Source: Hibiscus mutabilis (taxonomy: Eukaryota; Streptophyta; Magnoliopsida; Malvales; Malvaceae). Taken from it: a DNA stretch of 64,000 nucleotides. The translations under genes and the position numbers were made by a program. The stretch is taken from NCBI GenBank assembly GCA_019671005.1, contig CM033744.1:9540128-9604127 (forward strand). The letters run 5' to 3'. Of the stretch, positions 33,101-43,471 are shown in pieces. How positions within the stretch are numbered: the first letter of the stretch is position 1; each line of letters begins with the position of its first letter. The notes under the pieces are model-generated. The model did no database searches and had not been told where the DNA came from. It saw nothing but the letters and a program-made list of their open reading frames with translations.

Positions 33101-34040
33101 ACATGGTACGAGACCAGTGATTCAAGCCATAGATTATGTCATAACAAGGAATTTTAAGTCCGCCTAGACAACGTACATTACAGATGAAACAAAAAAACAG
33201 AAAGTTGCAGCTGTAATTACGAATCGAATATACTTGTGCTTAACTTACAAAGGACAATTATTACATCAAGTATACATCACCTTTACAAAGAACTCTTGAA
33301 GGCACACTTCTCCAGAATTCAAAGGAGCTCCACCTAACTCGATATTTCTACCATGGATTACACCTCGAGGGAGCTCAAAAGAATCCTGCATTATACCAAG
33401 CCGTGATAAAAATTAGCAAAATGTAGTTCAAGAGTCAAAGACAGACAAGTTCATCCGGTCATTCTAAACAAACCAAGAATCCACAAAGATAACCATCTGA
33501 AAATATCTTAATTTCCTATTCCCACCAAATTTAAATATCATATAACATAAAAAGAAATGCAGAGTACATTCTTTTAAAAGCTTAAGCTAAAGTTCTTTTG
33601 ATCTAGCTTTCAACTCATAGAACCAACTAACTAATTAGCTATAATAACATTCTAAATCGATTCAATTCCAGCTTAATCAAATTATTTTCTATCAACCTTT
33701 GTCTTATAAGAAGAAAAAAATAGATTCCCCTAACAATAAGATTCAGCATTGAAAATGTATCATTCAGTTAATTCCCCCATTTTCACATCATCCAAACAGA
33801 AAAGGAAAACAAATTTATAATCCACCAAACATTATATTTTCTTTTTCCTTGTTAATCACAATCCAAATCAAATTTACAAAATGCAATGCAGCTATCCTAA
33901 TTCCTAATCCATAATTAAAAAAAAAACATAAATAGAATTCGAAACGAAAAACAACACAGGCAAGCAAACAAAAGAAGCTACAGAAATAAATAAGAACTAT
34001 CCGGAAATTTCAAAACGTTTACCGTTAAAAGGTTGTTCAT
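30183..34040 (-). pseudogene. SYP131/132: Plasma-membrane syntaxin (SYP131/132 type Qa-SNARE), apparently inactivated
   Basis: Qa-SNAREs of this clade drive vesicle fusion at the plasma membrane. Thirteen exons can be placed with correct phases: 34040-34023, 33385-33281, 33086-33030, 32533-32485, 32276-32188, 32112-32039, 31676-31634, 31540-31480, 31390-31365, 31284-31207, 31058-30978, 30548-30483 and 30344-30183, giving 302 codons, the normal length. Visible are the start MNNLLTDSFELPRG, Habc pieces (VQEIDKHYEELDMLLKKLQ), DRSRAATTIAVKKKLKDKMA, SNARE helix (EIQERYDAARDLEKMLLDLQ; DMAVLVEAQGDMLDN), a basic stretch and a short membrane anchor (CYAIILLVIIAIRVL) with an Arg in it. Two lesions: exon 9 is preceded by GG instead of AG (31391-31392), and exon 10 has an in-frame TGA (31258-31260, codon 183) where the family has Gly. 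The TIAV and VVERRVF wording favours SYP131. The ATG was chosen from the conserved start. Confidence 0.85.
30760..30781. repeat. (CA)n microsatellite in a syntaxin intron
   Basis: Eleven CA units lie in the intron between exons 11 and 12. Confidence 0.95.
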
Positions 34041-34204
34041 GGAGGCTCAACGATATTATAAAAAGATTATATTAAATGTAAAATGTGATTAAACTAATAT
34101 TAACAGTAACCCCATTTACTATAATAATAATAGTAAAGAATTATTATTAAGACCTGGTTTTCATTTCTAAAAACAAAACCAGGTCTTTGTTAGGGTTTCA
34201 ACTT

Positions 34205-34248
<44 letters not shown>

Positions 34249-34260
34249 AGTTCGTCGTTC
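34041..34260 (-). promoter_or_regulatory. 5' flank of the syntaxin with a (CT)n tract
   Basis: The (CT)n run at 34207-34247 (GA-rich on the gene's strand) lies about 170 bases upstream of the start codon. GA/CT tracts are common in plant 5' untranslated regions and core promoters. No clear TATA box was fixed. Confidence 0.4.
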
Positions 34261-36427
34261 AGAATTTTGGAACAAAAGGCGTGGAGACAGAGTGTATTGA
34301 ATTGTAGGGTATTCTCTTGCAATTTTATTATAAAGAGTGAATTCGAATTAGTCCTCTATTATAATGATTTTTCAAATTAGTCATAATGTCAAATGGATCA
34401 ATCTACTCCTTTATTACATAGAGTGGTTTTCAAGTTAGTCCTTTTATCATAGAGATTGGTTCAAATGGTCTCTATATTATTAAATGAATCAGATTGGTCC
34501 TTATACTAGTAAAAAGAATAAAACAAAACCCAAATTTCACGGTCGGTTGGTTTAGAGGATGAGGAATTAGATTCCTAAGTTAGAGATTCGGATCACGCTG
34601 TTGTTAATGGAACAAATTGGGTTGAGAGAGTCGCTTTCATAATGAGTCTCTATAGTACTCGATATGGATTATTCAATCAATGGGTTGGATATCGACGGTT
34701 ATACCAAAGTTAATATTTGTATAGTTTTTATAGTCTTGCAAATGATTTTTTTTGACAATTCCTAAATCTAATCCTAATCCTACCTAGAGGAGGGACAGGA
34801 ACTCTAGGTAAAGGAGGAGGTGCTCCTAGTGGGTCTAGAACCCATGGCCTAAAGGAATATGAGGAATAAAGATGAACAACTTGGCCAACTAGCTTGCTCC
34901 AAATGAAATCTTTTACTTAATTGGACTACGAATGAAAAAATAATAATTTTAATGTTATTTTTTAAGTAAATGTTAAATATGTACAAAAATGTTTATGTTT
35001 AGTTATTTTTATTAGTACATGGATTAAACTGAACCATTTAATAGTTCTGAGACTAATTTAATGTAGTCTCTACCATAGAAGAACTAAATTGGTCCAATTT
35101 TTCTATAATGAGGGACCTGATAAGTACTTTCACCTTTTTTTCAAGCCATTTTTTAGTGTTTTTAATATGATCATTTGTTTTGCTTTTAGAATTTGATAAA
35201 ATTCACGCACAACTTACAAATAAAATTGCTTTAACCTAGGAACACTATTCTCTTTTTTACTAAAATCACTCATTGGCCTAATTCTACGTTTCACCCCTAC
35301 TTTATGAAAACTGACAAATTAGTCATTTTCTCGTTCATTTTTCAAACTATGATCCTAGTTAGCTCAATTTAATAAAACTATTAACTTTGAAATTAAGTCA
35401 TTAACTTAAAATTTAGCAGTAAGCAATCCACATTTTAGTGACTTATATGCACCAAATAAGCGGGTAAAATTCATGTGTTTACTGATTAACAATTGGACTA
35501 ATTTCATGGTTTTTATAGAATATGATGGTTAAATTTTAATAAATTGAAGTTTGGGGATTATCTTTCAAATTTTATAAAGGATGAAATGCACAATTAAACA
35601 TGTTTTTATTGGGATTTAAATCTCATTCGGAACATGTACTTTGATGAACTGTCACATGTGGTGTCTATATATTTTTTTTAAAAATTTCTAATGTGATACT
35701 TATACTTTGACAAAAATGTTTAAATTAATAGTTTTTAAACGTTTAATGTGATATATATACTCTGACAAAATGTTTACTATTGTACTTTAGTTGCCATTCC
35801 GTATATTATTATAGTACTTGTGAATTTTCATTAATTGATTTGAAACTTACTACCATTATTAATCCATGAACTATAATAATATGATAGCTCAATCACCACG
35901 TTGAATATTTTGACAAAATATAAAGTACGTTTTGAACATTAAAAAGTACATATACTAAACCCAACAAGTGTTTCAATGGAAAAGCGGATAATGTTCATCC
36001 TAGGAGACACGAGTTCAAATCGCTATGTTTAATGTGCATTATCAAAGAGTTAAAAATATCTATGAACAAATACTACTTTATCATCACTTTAGACTATTTA
36101 AAACTACATATACCAACTTAGATATTAATCAAAGTAAAAATATTTTGTCAAAGGGCATTTACCATTTTGGGTATTTAAAAATATATGTATTGTATTGAAT
36201 ATTTTGTTAAAGTACATATTTTAAATTTGATATCCCTTTTTATTTAATGCTTTTAAGATAAACTATCTATTTAATCATTAAATTAAGAGGTTGATTTTAT
36301 TCTAATTATTGATTTTTTATCAGTTATACTAAAATTTTATTTTAATGTTGTTAATTAAACCATTATCCTGGAGAGCGTGTATTATATTTACATATAAAAT
36401 TTAATTTAAATTTTAAATAATGGATTT
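34261..36427. other. Intergenic DNA with degenerate small repeats
   Basis: No protein gene. 34340-34520 repeats wording such as 'attagtcctctattata'. 34545-34610 and 35985-36030 have tRNA-like B-box wording (GAGATTCGGATC; GAGTTCAAATCGC), possibly SINE or foldback remnants. 35680-35790 contains two copies of a 'aatgtgatacttatactttgacaaaa'-like block. Confidence 0.35.
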
Positions 36428-36676
36428 ATATTTCATACACTGACTGTGGAAATAAAAAATTTCTATAAATGTCTTGGTTTTAAGGTTTAGAGGTTTAGGT
36501 GTAAGGGTTTATAATTTAAGGTTTATTGTTAGAATTTAGGGTTTAGATTAGGGTAATACGATTAGAGTTTTATGTTTTCACTCATAAACCCTAAATTCTA
36601 AACCTTTAAATCTTGAACCCTAAAACTAAAATATTTGTGAAAACCTTTTTTTCACTGCCCGTGTATAGAATAATTA
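36428..36676. repeat. Foldback element with telobox-like arms (copy 1)
   Basis: The left end 'tttcatacactgactgtgga' and the right end 'cactgcccgtgtatagaat' are inverted relatives. The core runs GGTTTAGGGTTTAG-type words on one side and AAACCCTAAATTC-type words on the other, so a transcript could fold on itself. No coding capacity. It is related to 39172-39500. Confidence 0.65.
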
Positions 36677-37176
36677 CTCTTAAATAATTCGAAATTTAAT
36701 CACACCATTTATAAATTCGGCTCATATCACAAATAAGAACCTAAAGTATACTAACTTTTTCATTTATGTACCTAAAATATGTCTTGGTCAAAGTAGGTAC
36801 ATAAAGTATATGTATTTATTTATTTAGGTGCCTAAAAATTGACATATAACACCGATAAGCAATGAGCAATATTGAAGCATAAATATGAAAGATTAAATAT
36901 GTTATAATATAGATTTTTTAGTTATAAAATTTTAAACTTGGTGTCTTAGTTGACAATTTTTTTGTTTGATATCAAAATAAAACCGATCATATAGAACAAC
37001 TAAATAATTAGTTTATCCTATTTTATTATAATTCAAAACAAATTCTACAACTTGTAGTAAGGAGATAGCTTTCACATAGGGTTCAAGCCCAGGACATGCC
37101 AACTGACTGTGAAATGAAATTACTAGCAAATAAATGTTTCCCACCACCACAAGCCTCGCCTCATAGGGTCCAAAAC
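36677..37176. other. 3' flank of the GA20-oxidase gene
   Basis: AT-rich. A weak TAGGTGCCTAAA relative of the 11139 foldback lies at about 36760-36850. No gene seen. Confidence 0.4.
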
Positions 37177-38555
37177 CTAAGGCATTGCCTCCTTGTTTGA
37201 TCCTAGTTCTTCAACCCATTCCGAGAATGCGTCAAGTGTATGCATGTCAGAACGGTAACGTTTCTGCGTGAATTCCAGCAAAGTAGCCCAAGTAAAATCC
37301 GGGTATCTCCTCGGATTTGCAGCGTTCACCAACCCAGCTTCCGGCACCACCGGTTTCTCCAGCTTTGGAGATAGAAAGAAAGCAATAGATTTTCTCACGG
37401 CTCGGTTATTCACCACCGCTCTGTGCAGGCAGCTCTTGTAAATGCCGTTCGATAAAGCCTGCATTCATGAATTTAAACATCTCAAATTCATTTTCCTTAC
37501 AGACAAGCTTAACATATTTAGTGGTCATTTGTTGTTTTTACCATGAATGTGTCGCCGATGTTGATAACAAAAGCTCCTGGGACGGGAACAACGGCGTGCC
37601 ACTTGTCATCGGCGAACACTTGAAGGCCACCCACTTGATCCTGAAGAAGGATTGTCAGGGAAGTTGGATCGGAGTGAGGACCGGTTCCCAGAGTCAAATC
37701 GGGCTTTTGGCACGGCGGATAGTAATTCAGTCTCAAGATTGAGTCGTTTTCTGCGAAGAAGTCTTTGTAGTAAGCTTGGTCCAGCCCTAGACTTATCCCT
37801 ATCAGCTCCATTAATTCCAGGGCAAGCTTGTTCATGGCTTCACTAAATTCCTGGTAAAGCCTCCTGTCAAACATGTAAAGAAAAACCCATTAGGGTTTGA
37901 TTGAGTTTTTCTTGCAAGATACTCAGCCTCTCTACAAAACACAATCTGAAATAATTGGCTAATGAGTTTGCTATTTTTTAATTACATACCCGAAATCGCT
38001 GAAGTCTTCACCCATCCGGTTCACCAAATAGTGTTCGACTATATTCGGAGCGTCGGGGCGAAATTGAAACGACAGTGTCTCTTTCCATGGCAACTTGGAG
38101 GAGAACCTCCCAACGAAACTACTCGCATAGCCATAGCTTTCTCCTACTTTTCTCTGCGCCTTCTGCTTCTCGGAGAGCTGCAGGCCAAAGAACAAGTCCA
38201 TGTAATCTTCAGCTTTCTCCATAAGCCCTAAATCCACCCCATGGTTTACGACCGAAAAGAACCCATGCTTCTTGCATGCCTCGTTCACCGCCGCTGCCGC
38301 TTTTGATAAAGCAAGAGGGTCTCCCCCGCGCGACAGAACTCCCATGTCAATCGTTGGAATCACAAGTTCCGGGGCATCCAGGCTCGGTTTCTCCTCGTCG
38401 GGCCACAAGAACTGAGAGGGTATATTCGATTCAGTTGCGACGATTGATCCATCGAAAGTTAAAGCTGGTGCGTGCTCGATCTTTGCACCACTATCAACAG
38501 CCGGAGTTGCAGGAGGCATCGGTTTGTTTTCAGTGCCGGAAAGATATTGCACCAT
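37177..38555 (-). CDS. GA20ox: Gibberellin 20-oxidase
   Basis: This soluble 2-oxoglutarate/Fe(II) dioxygenase carries out the successive C-20 oxidations that make GA9/GA20, precursors of active gibberellins. Three exons join to 389 codons, a normal length: 38555-37990, 37863-37542 and 37458-37177, with GT-AG introns of 126 and 83 bases. Exon 1 carries the family's substrate motif LPWKET. Exon 2 carries NYYPPCQKP (2-oxoglutarate side) and the iron ligands in GPHSDPTSLT (HxD). Exon 3 carries the third ligand in SCLHRAVVNN and the RxS pair in RKSIAFF. No stop, frameshift or missing catalytic residue is seen. The start MVQYLSGTEN was chosen over in-frame upstream codons because the latter have no family likeness and lie beyond the TATA-like box. 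It is the one intact conventional gene here. Confidence 0.93.
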
Positions 38556-38625
38556 TTTTCGGCTATGACAACTTGAATGGTTCTTGTTTAGGTGTTTGTG
38601 AGAGCTAAAGAGGAGCAAAAGAGGG

Positions 38626-38633
38626 TTTAAATA
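38626..38633 (-). promoter_or_regulatory. TATA-like box of GA20ox
   Basis: TATTTAAA on the minus strand, 71-78 bases upstream of the chosen ATG. Position fits a short 5' untranslated region. Inferred from sequence only. Confidence 0.45.
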
Positions 38634-39171
38634 AGAGAAGCCAAATACATTTGGAATTTCATTCCCTATACATATTTGGTAACAAATCTCATTCTGTTGT
38701 GGACCCTGTATCAGATTAGTTGTATTGTACACTATTGAAACAGTATTTAAGGTATTTCTTATCTAGCTATTAAATTTTTCTTTAATTTCTGCACTCATGT
38801 ATATAAATTTACTAATTACAGATGTTTCTTTAATTTTATTATAGCTTATTATTAATTAGGGATAAATATTAAATTTATTGATCAATTTTGATTCAATGTA
38901 TAATTTGATACATAAATTTGAATAGTGAAATTATACAGATAAAACTTTTAATGCAGTTCAGATCTAGGTGTGTGACGCGAGTCGGTCCAAAATAATCAGG
39001 ACAAAGTCTTAAGAACCGGAGGGCATCAAAAAAATTAAAAGAATTTATTTATTTTCACATTGGACAAATATAATGATTTGTGTACATGGTATATAAATAT
39101 TAAATGATGCTATGTCGACAATAATATTAGTTGTTTGTAAAAATTGTCTTAAATTAAATTTTGGGTAGTTT
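38634..39171. other. GA20ox upstream region
   Basis: Upstream intergenic DNA, AT-rich. No further gene or clear repeat was seen. Regulatory sites are likely but none is distinctive enough to name. Confidence 0.35.
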
Positions 39172-39500
39172 ATTTCATGCACGGGCGGTAGAAATAAAAT
39201 ATTTCTACAATAGCTTCAGTTTTAGGGTTTAAAGATTCCATTTATGATTTTGAGTTTAGGTTTTTGGATTTATGGGTTTATAATTGAAAGATTATGATTA
39301 GAATTCTGGGTTTAGGGTTAGATTTAAGGTTTAGGGTTTAGAGATTAAAACCTAAATCCCTAACATATTACCCTAAACTCTAAACTCTAAATTCTAAATT
39401 CTAACAACAACCCCTAAATCCTAACCCTAAACTAAATCTATAAACCATAAAACTAAAGTACTTGTAGAAACTTTTTATTTCCACCACTAGTGCATGAAAT
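39172..39500. repeat. Foldback element with telobox-like arms (copy 2)
   Basis: The left end ATTTCATGCACGGGCGGTAG pairs, with a few mismatches, with the complement of the right end 'caccactagtgcatgaaat'; about 38 bases pair at each end. The core is built of GGTTTAGGGTTTAG words followed by their inverted form (CTAAACCCTAAA-like). It is longer than copy 1 at 36428-36676 but clearly the same family, and lies about 620 bases upstream of GA20ox. Confidence 0.7.
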
Positions 39501-39574
39501 ATTTTACCTTAAAATTTATGTATAAAATCGTATACAATTGAAATTTATATGTTGCATTACACATTTAACCGAAC

Positions 39575-39950
39575 TTTTTTGGGTCACCTTTTAGATCTAC
39601 CCTTTATTTGTTGAGATAGTCTAGAAAATTATGCACCGACATAAATAAAATATTTTTTCTAAAATATAAATTGGATAAGGGAAATTTAAAAAAAAATAAA
39701 AAATACAACTTTTATTTCTTGAATAGTTTAAAGGTAATTATAATTTTTAAGAGTAACTAATACATGTTTCCATTTTTTTACTAAATTTTTAAACATGATA
39801 TTTACTTTTGTAGAAAAAAATATGATGATTCAATTTTTAAGTAATAAATTTAGAGTTAAATTGAATGAAAATTTTAGAACAGGTGATGCACACCGTTGAA
39901 CACCACTAGCGTAGATCTAAAACGGTAGATCTAAAAGGTGACCCAAAAAA
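39575..39950. mobile_element. MITE with 27-base perfect terminal inverted repeats
   Basis: TTTTTTGGGTCACCTTTTAG and the next seven bases (39575-39601) are the exact reverse complement of 39924-39950. A second half-copy of the inner TIR (GTAGATCTAAAA) lies at 39911. Just outside and inside the right end, three copies of 'gaaaattttagaacaggt' (39869, 39958 and inverted at about 40021) suggest another overlapping small insertion. No open frame. Confidence 0.75.
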
Positions 39951-40370
39951 TTTCCAAAAAATTTTAGAACAGGTAATGAAAATTTTCATTACGGTATATT
40001 ATGGTATATGATGATTCAATTACCTGTTCTAAAATTTTCATCAAATTGGGTAGGATCATGGATGATGTGGTGAGAATGGTTCATGAAATAATTTTTTCTA
40101 ATTTTATTTTGAAATATGATTAATTGCATGTCGAGCTTTTAAGATTTTTAATAATTTTTAAAAGTCATTAAAAAATTAATGATGTGCAACGGTATATTGT
40201 GTTAGCGATATGCGTCGCTCGTTCTATACTCATCCTAAATTGAATAATGACAATTAACCAATTAAATTATGAAATGATCGAGATACAATGAAAAAAATTT
40301 AATAGAAATAACATGAACAAAATATAAATAGATGAATGTATATATCTATTTAAATTGACTTATGAATTAA

Positions 40371-40392
40371 TATATATATATATATATATATA
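40371..40392. repeat. (TA)n microsatellite
   Basis: Eleven TA units in AT-rich intergenic DNA. Confidence 0.9.
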
Positions 40393-40554
40393 ATATTTAC
40401 ACATGAAAAATAATGTAAACACGACATAAATTTAAATTTTCTCTAAATTGAAGACAAACATAAAATATTTTTACGTGTTTAATTTTGAATTTTCTTTATT
40501 TTATTTATTTGATAAAGTTTTCAAAGTCCAAACTTTAAATGCTTAAATAAATTA

Positions 40555-40925
40555 ATTCCCACAATTATGATCCTCATTCTAAATTAATTCTTAAAATTTT
40601 GAACATTCTAAATTCTTCTTCAAATTATCGTTTACATCACATTACATTATTACATAATACATATTAATATTTATGTGACAATTATCATTTTTTATAACAA
40701 ATTTATTAACATATGATACGATTAACATATACTGATAATATAGGATGAAATTAGAACATTCAAAATTTGAGGATCAATTTAGAATAAGAGTTATAATTTG
40801 GGGATAAAATTGAAATGCTCAAAAGTATGATGACCAATTTAAAATGGGAGTTATAACTTGAAGAAGAATTTAGAACGTTCAAAAGTTTAGAGATCAATTT
40901 AAAGTGAGAGACATAATTTAAAGAT
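40555..40925. repeat. Foldback-like inverted repeat
   Basis: The left side 'gatcctcattctaaattaat' and the right side 'aggatcaatttagaataaga' are inverted relatives, and the right half repeats the phrase 'gatcaatttaaa' three times. It has no coding capacity and ends about 30 bases before a Stowaway MITE. Confidence 0.5.
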
Positions 40926-40956
40926 GTGTAATGCAACCGACTCTATTACATATATA

Positions 40957-41225
40957 CTCCCTCCGCCCATTTATTTTGTCTATTGTTGACTTTTCACATA
41001 GTTTTAGGAAAAAAAAGTTTGTGTAATAATGTGTAAGAAAGATGATGTAAAATAATTGAAACGACAATTTTATCCTTAAAAAGTTAAATTTTATTTTGTT
41101 GAGAAACTAAAAAAACGGTATAAAGAGAAATGTACCTTATAAAAGTGGTTGATTTTTTTAATGAGACATTTTAAGTGGGACAATTTTAAAAAACAAAAAA
41201 GACATATTAAGTGAGACAGAGGGAA
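40957..41225. mobile_element. Stowaway-type MITE
   Basis: It starts CTCCCTCCGCCCATTTATTT after TA and ends AGTGAGACAGAGGGAA before TA, the well-known CTCCCTCCGTCCC terminal repeat of plant Stowaway elements (Tc1/mariner-related) with the TA target duplication. It is 269 bases long and has no open frame. Confidence 0.85.
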
Positions 41226-42013
41226 TAACAAATTATCCCTTATTTCTTATTTTCAATGACTTAGATCCATCCCTTGTCCTAAACAATAGTTGACCTTTGT
41301 TTGCCTTATTTTAGCATTAAAGTTTTTATTTTAGAAATCTCCCATCTATTTCGGATCATAGGAAACTCACAGCCCCCATTTCCTACATAATTCCACTTTG
41401 CATCTGCCCGCCTGAGCAAGTCAAGGTACATTCTTCTCTCGATTTCATTTTCTCTATTTTGGTTCTGGGTGTTTTGAGATCCTTTTCATGCTCCCTTTCC
41501 ATTTCTGACCCTTTTTTTCAATATAAAAAAGATTTGATTTTTATTTATTGCTTGTTGCTTTGGTGGGTTCTTAGGATCTAGGTATTTCTGGGTTTCTGAA
41601 ATGATGTAGAGATAGATCTATTGTTATGGCATAATATAATCAGGAGAATGATCCTTTTGAATCATCATCATAAATTGGTCTACCAGCATGTTCTTAATTT
41701 CTTTCTTCTTACAATATTCAAGTTTATTATATCATAAGTAGGGAGTTTCTTCGGAGGCAAAAGTTTCAACAATGAAACTCTTATCTGTAAAAGGTGATTT
41801 GTCATGTTATTTTATTGCTTGAAAGGCAAGTCTTTTTTTAAATTTGGTTGAATCAAACAAGTACAACTTTCTGGGATTTTGTTGTGGTTAGAGATTTGGA
41901 ACATCATGCTTCTACCATCAGTTCTGTGTTAGAATTGTTGGCACGTTTGATTATGTTTGGTTCTGTTTTGTCTTTGCTTATATATACGCCTCACTTTTTT
42001 AAGGGAATTTGCA
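41226..42013 (+). other. Upstream region and probable first intron of the KED-like gene
   Basis: A possible donor (GTCAAG|GTACAT, about 41424) and the acceptor TTTGCAG at 42007-42013 would frame a roughly 590-base intron. No coding first exon with an ATG in the right frame was found, so the first exon is either non-coding or lost. Confidence 0.4.
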
Positions 42014-42927
42014 GAAGACTCGTGACGGATTCAAGTTTGAGTTCGAGTTTGTGACAAAAGATCCACAATCAACTAACTCGATTGTTAGTGGAGAAGAAAA
42101 GAAGGTGAAAAAGGACGGGCTGCGTCTCAAAGTTCGGGGGAAGGATATGGAGGGAAACTGTGAGCAGGAAGACAAGGTTGAGGTTGAACTTGAACTGAAG
42201 ACTAAATTGGAAGAAAAAAAAATGTCGAAGGACGAAAAGGGGGAGAAACATAGCGAGAAGAATAAGGATAAAGTGAAGGAGAAGGAGGATAAGATGCACA
42301 AGGATGAAGATGATGAAAACAAAGAGAAAAAAAAGAAGAAAGATGAGAAAGATGAGAAGGAAAAGAAACACAAGGAGGTAAGAGAAGAAAGAGAAGGTAA
42401 AGAGAAAGATGAGAAGAAAAAAAAGATCAAAGACAAGGAGGAGAAAGAAAAACATAAAGAAAAGAAGCACGATGTAGAGGAAGATGAAAGCGAAGAGACG
42501 GGAGAAAAGAAGAAAAAGAAGAAAGACAAAGAGGATAAGGAGAAAAAGAAAAAAAGCTAAAAGAGGAAGAGGGAGAGGATGAAGGAGATGAGAAAAAGAA
42601 GAAGAAAGACAAAGAGAAAAAAGAAAAGAAAAAAAAGGATGATGTAGACGAAGAGGAAGAAACAGAAGAAAATAAGGAGAAAAAAAAAGACAAAAAGGAA
42701 AAAAAGAAAAAGAAGGATGAGGCAGAAGTAGATGAAGATGAAAAAATAAAAGAAAAAAAAGAGAAGAAAAAAGACAAAGATAAAAAGGAAAAAAAGATGA
42801 GATAGAAGACGAAAAGAAAGATAAGAAGAAAGATAAAGATTCAAAGGAAAAGAAGAAAGAAAACATGAAGGACAAAGAGGAAAATGTTGAGAAAGAGAAA
42901 AAAGGTCAAGAGTATGGGTCAAATTGA
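42014..42927 (+). pseudogene. Lys/Glu/Asp-rich (KED-like) protein gene with two frameshifts
   Basis: After a splice acceptor the frame reads KTRDGFKFEFEFVTKDPQ, a normal-complexity start, then an almost pure Lys-Glu-Asp sequence. The first ATG in frame is at 42147 (MEGNCEQEDKVE). The frame stops at 42558, but the same composition continues in a second frame (LKEEEGEDEGDEKKKK...) to about 42800, and in the third frame to a TGA at 42925-42927. Both shifts fall in A-rich runs (about 42550 and 42795). The composition resembles wound-induced KED proteins of plants; function is unknown. Slippage, sequencing error or pseudogenisation are all possible. Confidence 0.55.
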
Positions 42928-43471
42928 CAAGAAATATAAAGGTGAAGGATTAAATTTACTATTATGTTTTATATAAAAATACTACTATAAACATTCATGG
43001 AGTAATTGATTCGTTAGATGTAAGACGTAGTTATCTTACAATTTCAAATCATATTCTCACATTTGAATGAAGAAGATTATCTCGAGTTAGTATATAACTA
43101 ATAGATAATCTCAATACCTATATTTGTTAAGTAGTATTACAATACCCTTGTAATATGACATTTGTGATGGTTTTACCCATTCTTAACCCTCTTAATCCAT
43201 TTCAATTAACCAAAACAAAAAATGTTGATGAATAAAACTTCTAGTTTTTGATATATTCTCTTACTAACATTTTAAATGTGTTATTTATCTATATCTGTAT
43301 TTGTTATTATTAAACTTTCAACTGTGTTTATCTTAGCTGTTAATCAATTGCCAACTAAGGGGTTTATAACTTCGTATTATGTTCTTCGTGTAATAGAAAA
43401 ATTGACTCATATCCTGATCTGTTAAGATTGTGTACCCACAACCACAAGTCGGATACCTACAATAATAAGAT
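42928..43471. other. Intergenic DNA, nothing recognised
   Basis: AT-rich 3' flank of the KED-like gene. No gene or repeat supported. Confidence 0.4.

Noticed and set aside
36480..36640. Interstitial telomere track
   Set aside because: The TTTAGGG words are degenerate and arranged as two inverted arms of a foldback rather than a telomeric array.
37971..38732. Longer GA20ox start at an upstream in-frame codon (38732)
   Set aside because: The extra 59 residues have no family similarity and would place the start upstream of the TATA-like box; ATG 38553-38555 matches the family length.
42069..42875. Long open frames on the minus strand opposite the KED-like gene (Phe/Leu/Ser-rich, up to 268 codons)
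   Set aside because: They are the complement of purine-rich Lys/Glu/Asp codons; low-complexity sequence stays open by composition. No motif supports them.
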